Shown here piece by piece: positions 33,903 through 38,141 of a stretch of DNA of 38,141 nt. The DNA comes from JBHWPB01 sp043424675 (GTDB lineage Bacteria > Bacillota > Bacilli > Lactobacillales > Carnobacteriaceae_A), in the NCBI GenBank assembly GCA_043424675.1, contig JBHWPB010000030.1:1-38141 (forward strand), written 5' to 3'. A program made the position numbers and the translations under genes. Each line of letters opens with the position of its first letter. Position 1 is the first letter of the stretch. The notes under the pieces were generated by a model. The model was not told where the DNA came from. It was given only the letters and a program-made list of their open reading frames with translations, and did no database searches.

Positions 33903-34628
33903 TTATTCAATTGGCTTTTTATTTGGCGTTCCTGGCTTTCTTGGATATTTGTTTGGAGTTTCTTTTCTTTTTTCTATTAAGAAAATCTGGCGCTCTCCGG
34001 CATCTTCTGGCAAATCAAATACAATTTCTTCTTGTATTTTTCCACCTAAAGTAGCGATAGCTTTTTCAGCTCTTTCCACTTCTTGCAATCCGTCGCTGCC
34101 TTTCATGGCGATAAAGAAACCATTCTTTTTAACTAAAGGCAGACATAACTCAGACAAGACAGACATCCGTGCGACTGCACGTGCCGTCACAAAGTCGAAA
34201 CTTGCTCTGAAGTTTTTATTCTGCCCGAAAGTTTCAGCACGATCATGATATAGAGCAACGCCAGCTAAATCGAGAGCATCGACGAGCTCTTCCAAGAAGC
34301 GGATACGCTTTTGGAGTGAGTCGACAATTGTCACTTCTAATTCAGGATACATAATTTTCAGCGGAATACTTGGAAAACCAGCTCCCGAACCTACATCGCA
34401 TAAGGTTGGCCCTTTGTAATCGAAATCAACGTCGACATACAAGGCTAAAGTCAGAGAGTCATAAAAATGTTTCAAATATACTTCTTCTTTGTCTGTAATG
34501 GCAGTAAGGTTGACTTTCTCATTCCATTTTACTAGTTCCTCATAATATTGTTCATATTGAACCATCTTTTCGTCAGTAATTGGAAAATCTTTCTCTTCTA
34601 ACAATTTACGAAATTCTTCGGGCGTCAT
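33903..34628 (-). CDS. rsmG: 16S rRNA (guanine-N7) methyltransferase RsmG (GidB)
   Basis: This SAM-dependent enzyme methylates N7 of G527 (E. coli numbering) in 16S rRNA. The 241-residue protein has the SAM-binding CDVGSGAGFPSIPLKI, the VDSLQKRIRFL motif, the FVTARAVARM region and the basic Pro-rich tail (RKETPNKYPRKPGTPNK) usual in Gram-positive RsmG. It is the first gene of the par operon. Start ATG 34628 has AAAGGAG seven bases ahead. Confidence 0.96.
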   Translation of the reverse strand: MTPEEFRKLLEEKDFPITDEKMVQYEQYYEELVKWNEKVNLTAITDKEEVYLKHFYDSLTLALYVDVDFDYKGPTLCDVGSGAGFPSIPLKIMYPELEVTIVDSLQKRIRFLEELVDALDLAGVALYHDRAETFGQNKNFRASFDFVTARAVARMSVLSELCLPLVKKNGFFIAMKGSDGLQEVERAEKAIATLGGKIQEEIVFDLPEDAGERQIFLIEKRKETPNKYPRKPGTPNKKPIE

Positions 34629-34648
34629 TCCATTACTCCTTTATAGAA

Positions 34649-34672
34649 TGTGAAACATGCAGATGTTTCACA
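34649..34672. promoter_or_regulatory. Perfect 10-bp palindrome in the rsmG-parAB leader, made of parS-like half sites
   Basis: TGTGAAACAT (34649-34658) and ATGTTTCACA (34663-34672) flank GCAG. It lies about 9-32 nt after the predicted start of transcription and 21 bp before rsmG. Each arm contains TGTTTCAC, the half site of the parS palindrome, but the halves face the opposite way from parS. It may be an operator or an RNA hairpin; no T-run follows on minus, so it is not a normal terminator. Confidence 0.55.
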
Positions 34673-34687
34673 ATGCTTTATTGTTTT

Positions 34688-34716
34688 ATAATAGCGTAAA
34701 AATATTGAAATTACAA
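34688..34716 (-). promoter_or_regulatory. Promoter of the rsmG-parAB-DUF951-ychF-DUF1129 operon
   Basis: On the minus strand, TTGTAA (34716-34711) and TATTAT (34693-34688) are separated by 17 bp. The expected start is near 34681. The six genes downstream run without a terminator to 30139. Confidence 0.8.
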
Positions 34717-34756
34717 ACTTCATGTAAGAAAATAACACACTACAAAAGGTAATGTG

Positions 34757-36223
34757 TCAATCTTCTTTATTAAATTTCACTTGACAAATTTCTTCTATTG
34801 TTTCTTTATCGTTTCCTGTTCCCAGTTCGAAAGTTTCTTTATATTTTTCTAGACCTTTCCCTGTGATGGTAATCAAAGTGGGGTCTTCTCTGTCTAAAGC
34901 TTTCTTATAAGCTGCTTCAATCGCCAAGGTTCGGTCCATGATAATTTCGCTTTTATCGGTGAGATATCTCCTATAGTCTGTTTCTATTTCTTCCAAAGGA
35001 ACCTCATTCAAGTCCTGAGTGGTGAATATAATTTCATCTGCGAAATCGTAAGCGACTTCAGCCATCGGTCGTCTTTTTTCTGTGTCGCGGCCGCCGAGAT
35101 ATCCATATACTCGAACCCAATGATGTTTAGGATACATTCCTTCTAAAGTCTCGAATAAAGCCCCAAAGGCATCTGTAGTGTGTGCGTAGTCAACCACAAA
35201 AGTCACATTGCCTACTTGCTACTGTTCAAAACGACCTGAAACACCGCTGAATCCTCTGAAAAGTTCGCCAACCTGGTCCAGACCAAACTCTTTAATTTTA
35301 AGAGCTGTAGCAAGAGCCAAGACTTGGTTGTAAGTATTGTAAGACCCTGGGAGTAGAGTGGGCAGTGTATAACTGCTCCCTTGGTAGATGACTTGGCTTT
35401 TTTCTTTTGTTAAATTTTTCATTTTTAAATCGTGCTCGTCTTCTGTCCCTATGAGAGTGACTTCTCTACCTGTTCCTTCAACATATTCGGCTAATCTCTT
35501 GCCGTAAGGATCATCTCCGTTAATTACTGCTTGTCCCTCTTCTTTTAATAAATCGAATAACTTTCTTTTAGCTGAGAAATAATTCTCTATGCTTTTGTGA
35601 TAAGCCAAATGATCCTTTTTCAAGTTTGTGAATGAAGCATAATCAAAACGTGTGCCTGCCAGACGGTGCTGTTCCAAGCCTTGAGAAGAAGATTCAATAA
35701 TGACAATATCGTCTTCAGATTCGTATAGCATTTTTTTCAGAGTGAGGGGACTTGGCGTTGTCAGGTTACTCTCAACACATTCATTATTAATCATGTTATA
35801 TACCGATCCAATAAGGCCTACTGAATAGCCTAGGTTCATGAGAAGTCGTCTTAAAAAGAAAGACGTTGTGGTTTTTCCATTCGTTCCAGTGATTCCTATA
35901 AGAATAGTGTCTTTGTCTTGATTTCCATAAAAGACAGACGATAAGAGTGCGAGAGCGAGTCGTGTATTATCTACTTGGACATAAGGTACTTCTAAGTCTT
36001 CTATATCTTCAATATTTTTTTCTCCTATAACGAGACTCGCACCTTGTTCTGCTGCTTTTTGGATATAATCATGGCCATCTGATTCAAAACCTTCTACCGC
36101 AACAAAAAGTCCTCCTCGAGAAATGGTCGAGGAATGGTCACTGATATGAGTAATCTCTATGTTTTCTTCAGCCAAATTTAGCTCATCTAGCTTTGATAAT
36201 TCTGCTAATTTTTGAAGTTTCAA
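34757..36223 (-). pseudogene. MurE-like Mur ligase interrupted by one in-frame amber codon
   Basis: Reading through a single TAG (35221-35219, codon 335) gives a 488-position Mur ligase with no other lesion. The N-terminal part has GITGTNGKTTTSFF, the carbamylated-Lys segment YFSAKRKLFDLL and SGVSGRFEQ. The part after the stop runs QVGNVTFVVDYAHTTDAFG, then YGYLGGRDTEKRRPMAE and ITGKGLEKY. The residue-3 motif (DNPR in DAP-adding MurE) is replaced by TQDLNEV, so its substrate is probably not DAP. The start is TTG 36223 with AGAGG seven bases ahead. The C-terminal half alone could start at GTG 35206 but has only a weak ribosome site. An intact MurE is at 7421-8965, so loss would be tolerated; read-through is the alternative. 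Confidence 0.85.
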
Positions 36224-36242
36224 GTCATGACCTCTCAGTACA

Positions 36243-36306
36243 ATAGAATTCTTTTTCGATGATAAAATCTTCGTTAATCATACCAATGATGACCGAAAAA
36301 TTCTAT
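36243..36306 (-). repeat. Inverted repeat in the leader of the Mur-like gene
   Basis: Minus-strand ATAGAATTTTTCG (36306-36294) can pair with CGAAAAAGAATTCTAT (36258-36243), allowing a small bulge, around a 35-nt interior that has short TCAT/ATGA arms. It ends 19 bp before the TTG start, so it would be a large hairpin next to the ribosome site. I do not recognise a riboswitch class. Confidence 0.45.
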
Positions 36307-36370
36307 ATAAGTTCACTTACGATTCTAGGATAATTGTATTTGTTTTACCTCTCCAGCTAGTTATATTATA

Positions 36371-36399
36371 ATTCTATTTAAGTAATTGATTTATATCAA
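36371..36399 (-). promoter_or_regulatory. Predicted promoter of the Mur-like gene, -35 inside the FNR-type box
   Basis: On the minus strand, TTGATA (36399-36394), a 17-bp spacer and TAGAAT (36376-36371) give a start near 36364 and a leader of about 140 nt. The -35 is one half of the palindrome at 36386-36399, so a bound FNR/CRP-family protein would block this promoter. Confidence 0.55.
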
Positions 36400-36434
36400 T
36401 GATTTTGTAAGCGTTCTATTATATTATGAGAACG
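36386..36434 (+). promoter_or_regulatory. FNR-type box and class II promoter of the flavoprotein gene
   Basis: TTGATTTATATCAA (36386-36399) is a perfect TTGATNNNNATCAA site. The -10 TATTAT (36422-36427) predicts transcription from about 36434, which puts the box centre (36392.5) at -41.5, the known class II activation position. The -35 position reads ATGATT, a poor hexamer, as expected for an activator-dependent promoter. CGTTCT (36412-36417) and AGAACG (36429-36434) flank the -10 as a further inverted repeat. Confidence 0.72.
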
Positions 36435-36501
36435 TGTTGTGATAATGTTAACTAAGCAATAGTAAGTTTAGTTTATTTATAATAATGGGAGGATAAATGA
36501 C

Positions 36502-37731
36502 ATGACAAAATATAATCCTGGTACTTATCAGTCAGAAGCCCAAGGTTTTTTAGACAAGGTCAAAGTAGAAGTAGAAGTTACAGATAATGATATTAAAAAT
36601 GTATCCGTCGAACATCAAGATACACCAGATGTTGGTGGTCAAGTTATCGAAAGTTTAACAGAAGAAGTAAACTCGAGCGGGGTAACAGACTTCGATGGTG
36701 TCTCTGGTGCGACTCACTCTTCAAGAGCCTTTAAGGATGCTTTAGAAGATGCGTTGCGTCAAGCACGCGGTGAAGAAGTTGAAGATCCATACATTCCTGG
36801 TGTTTTTGCAGCTTCTGCAGATGGATATAAAGGTGTGATCACGCTTAATGTGACTTTCTCGAGTGACCGCATCTTAAATATCGAAGCAAGCGGCATAGAA
36901 ACAGAAGAACTAGGTGGAGAAGCCACTGATAAAATTGTAGATTATGTTTTAGATAGCCAGAATACTGAATTTGACTATGTTTCGGGTGCGACTTACACAT
37001 CACGTGCGGTGAAAGAAGCACTTGAAAATACGATTACTCAAGCAAAAGACGAATTTATCTATGATGAATTGCCACTCCGTCGTGGTGGAGGAACGATCGA
37101 TTTTGAAACAGGACAAGTCACCTTACAAGAGCTGAAGCTTATTTTAGATCACCTTCCTGTAGAGATTACTTATGTTGACAAGAATGATCGTTTTGTTTAC
37201 TTTAACGAGCGCCGTCACCAAGAATTAGCTGGAACGCCGCGCTCGCGTGCTACTTTAGGGTCTCATGTCTTGGACTGCCACCCGCCTCAAATTCGAGGTA
37301 AAGTTGAAGAGATTATCAGACGACTTAAAGCAGGTGAAAGCCGCAATGAGACGATGTGGTATACAAAAGGAACAGGACAAAAGTTCTTCCTTTCTTATGT
37401 ACCTCTATTTGATGAAAACGAGGAATATGTGGGCCTCTTAGAATATGTTCAAAATGGTTCTCCGTTTATCGATACAGCAGAAGAAAAATGGAACCGTCAA
37501 ACACATGATCAATATGAGGCAAACCCGTTTGTTGGTGAAACTGAAGAAGACGTTGAAGCTTGGGTTGCAGACCGCAAAGAAAAAGGAATTGAAATTTCCC
37601 GTGGGGCTGAATACGAAGAGAAGCACAAAACTGCTGATGCTACTTCTGGTCCAACTATCCAAACTCGTGAAGAAAAACAAAAAGATGAAGAAGAAACAGA
37701 TGCTACATCTGGAGCAACTTCTCACGAATAA
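36502..37731 (+). CDS. Cytosolic protein with two FMN-binding domains, a PAS domain and a flavinylation-motif tail
   Basis: The 409-residue protein has no signal peptide or membrane segment. Residues 1-86 and about 101-172 are FMN_bind domains, each with an ApbE-type flavinylation motif: D65-GVSGAT71-HS and D158-YVSGAT164-YTS; the Thr would carry covalent FMN. A PAS domain of the DUF438-associated type covers about 208-330 (LKLILDHLPVEITYVDKNDR, VLDCHPPQIRGKVEEII, YVGLLEYVQ). The acidic tail has two further motif-like sequences, D379-ATSGPT and D400-ATSGAT, near the very end. The N-terminus resembles FMN_bind parts of soluble fumarate/urocanate reductases, but no reductase domain is present. 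The gene stands alone behind an FNR-type promoter, so a role in anaerobic electron transfer or redox sensing is inferred. No apbE is in the window. Confidence 0.85.
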   Translation: MTKYNPGTYQSEAQGFLDKVKVEVEVTDNDIKNVSVEHQDTPDVGGQVIESLTEEVNSSGVTDFDGVSGATHSSRAFKDALEDALRQARGEEVEDPYIPGVFAASADGYKGVITLNVTFSSDRILNIEASGIETEELGGEATDKIVDYVLDSQNTEFDYVSGATYTSRAVKEALENTITQAKDEFIYDELPLRRGGGTIDFETGQVTLQELKLILDHLPVEITYVDKNDRFVYFNERRHQELAGTPRSRATLGSHVLDCHPPQIRGKVEEIIRRLKAGESRNETMWYTKGTGQKFFLSYVPLFDENEEYVGLLEYVQNGSPFIDTAEEKWNRQTHDQYEANPFVGETEEDVEAWVADRKEKGIEISRGAEYEEKHKTADATSGPTIQTREEKQKDEEETDATSGATSHE

Positions 37732-37754
37732 ATAATTCTGCTACTTTCATCATT

Positions 37755-37792
37755 AACCTCTCTCCAGCATAATCCGCTGGGAGAGGTTTTTT
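37755..37792 (+). terminator. Rho-independent terminator
   Basis: AACCTCTCTCCAGC (37755-37768) pairs with GCTGGGAGAGGTT (37776-37788) with one bulged T, followed by TTTT. It ends the flavoprotein transcript. Confidence 0.9.
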
Positions 37793-37862
37793 AGGTCTTT
37801 AACGTCTATCTCTGACACCTTTTGTCAACAACGGTCTTTGTCACACTTTCTTATTTTCAATG

Positions 37863-37871
37863 TGTTATAAT
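37863..37871 (+). promoter_or_regulatory. Extended -10 promoter of the right-edge leader
   Basis: TGTTATAAT combines the TGn extension with consensus TATAAT (37866-37871). No good -35 is seen at 16-18 bp. The start is expected near 37878. Confidence 0.65.
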
Positions 37872-37910
37872 GGACAAATCGTTGAGTAATATACAGGAAA
37901 GGAGGAAGTT

Positions 37911-37979
37911 ATGAATCAGACTTTAATAATAATTTTATTAAAACAATTGGCTCTGTGTACTGTGGATGAGTTCACATAG
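37911..37979 (+). CDS. Possible 22-codon leader peptide
   Basis: ATG 37911 follows AAAGGAGG with ideal spacing and opens MNQTLIIILLKQLALCTVDEFT, ending at TAG 37977-37979. The peptide is rich in Leu and Ile and has no known family. Its last codons and stop lie inside the first hairpin of the leader, the layout of translation-coupled attenuators. It may equally be a chance ORF within a structured RNA. Confidence 0.45.
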   Translation: MNQTLIIILLKQLALCTVDEFT

Positions 37980-38126
37980 CCAAGAGGACTAAAATTTTCC
38001 AACATCCTGGCTCTGAACAGCATGGCCATGCAATTTCAGTGCTGCAGTGTCCTTATATGTATGTAATCATAAATTAGGAGCAATAGAGACAGTAAATGTA
38101 TTAAGACTGTCTTAATCTTCATTTAC
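37947..38126 (+). ncRNA. Structured 5' leader of unidentified class, cut by window edge
   Basis: Hairpin 1 pairs TTGGCTCTGTG (37947-37957) with CACATAGCCAA (37973-37983) with one mismatch. AGGAC (37985-37989) can pair with GTCCT (38049-38053) around a middle domain that holds CTGAA/TTCAG and CAGCA/TGCTG arms. Near the end, GTAAATG (38092-38098) pairs with CATTTAC (38120-38126) around ATTAAGA/TCTTAAT; GACAGT (38088-38093) with ACTGTC (38106-38111) is a mutually exclusive alternative. No coding start with a ribosome site follows before the window ends. I do not recognise a known riboswitch or T-box core. Confidence 0.55.
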
Positions 38127-38141
38127 CTAAAATCCGAGAAC

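Noticed and set aside
34649..34672. Canonical parS site
   Set aside because: parS is TGTTTCACGTGAAACA; here the half sites point outward and are separated, so it cannot be called parS.
35204..35206. GTG 35206 as the start of a separate gene for the C-terminal half of the Mur ligase
   Set aside because: The half protein lacks the ATP-binding domain, its ribosome site is weak, and the frame is the same as the upstream part; one interrupted gene explains it better.
35219..35221. UAG as a recoded (for example pyrrolysine) codon
   Set aside because: copZ ends at TAG with a normal C-terminus, so UAG acts as stop here, and Mur ligases have no special residue at this site.
36436..36453. Rex operator near the flavoprotein promoter (TTGTGATAATGTTAACTA)
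   Set aside because: It matches the Rex consensus at only about 12 of 18 positions and lacks a symmetrical right half.
37911..38141. M-box, yybP-ykoY or T-box identity of the right-edge leader
   Set aside because: None of their core sequences (for example the T-box GGTGG...CCGCG) is present by eye; left as unidentified.

Overview
The window looks like chromosomal DNA of a low-GC Gram-positive bacterium of the order Lactobacillales. The pointers are the copYZA order with a cop-box, the rsmG-parA-parB-DUF951-ychF-DUF1129 block, a lysine-type rather than DAP-type MurE, T-box and L-box leaders, and strong Shine-Dalgarno sequences. The gene content and acidic proteins suggest the Carnobacteriaceae/Aerococcaceae side, but this is inference. 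I see no rRNA, tRNA, CRISPR array, prophage or insertion sequence. Most genes are vertical-type housekeeping or stress genes.

Layout, left to right. 1-265 (minus): a T-box leader with a UCC (Ser) specifier reading off the left edge, presumably into serS. 266-3526 (minus): D,D-carboxypeptidase behind a VanRS-like two-component system. 3677-7295 (minus): copY-copZ-copA copper resistance under a cop-box promoter, followed by yidD. 7421-9981 (plus): an L-Lys-type MurE and a KdgT-like permease. 10119-11820 (minus): a Zur-boxed ZnuA lipoprotein and a guanylate-kinase-like protein. 11902-12910 (plus): a thioredoxin-like protein and a DJ-1/PfpI protein.

13009-23002 is an aspartate-family amino-acid island: lysC (minus), hom-thrC-thrB (plus), and a lysA-asd-dapA-dapB-ddh operon (minus) behind a lysine riboswitch. 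Together they encode aspartate to threonine, and aspartate to lysine by the one-step meso-DAP dehydrogenase route. 23128-27329 (minus) is sbcDC. 27441-30072 (plus) is ogt, which seems to start at AUA, then a TPM-domain membrane protein with a Gly/Arg-rich N-terminus coupled to a PspA/IM30 protein.

30176-34716 (minus) is the conserved rsmG-parAB-DUF951-ychF-DUF1129 operon. Upstream of it is a second MurE-like gene (34757-36223) broken only by one in-frame amber codon. It diverges from a cytosolic protein (36502-37731) with two FMN-binding domains, a PAS domain and a tail carrying two further flavinylation-like motifs. The two genes share an intergenic region with a perfect FNR-type box, centred at -41.5 of a predicted promoter for the flavoprotein and overlapping the -35 of one for the Mur-like gene. 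The right edge (37863-38141) is a long structured leader with a 22-codon ORF whose target gene lies outside the window.

The most unusual items are the four-motif flavoprotein with its FNR promoter, the amber-interrupted MurE paralogue, the AUA start of ogt, the permuted TPM protein, and the unidentified leader at the right edge.
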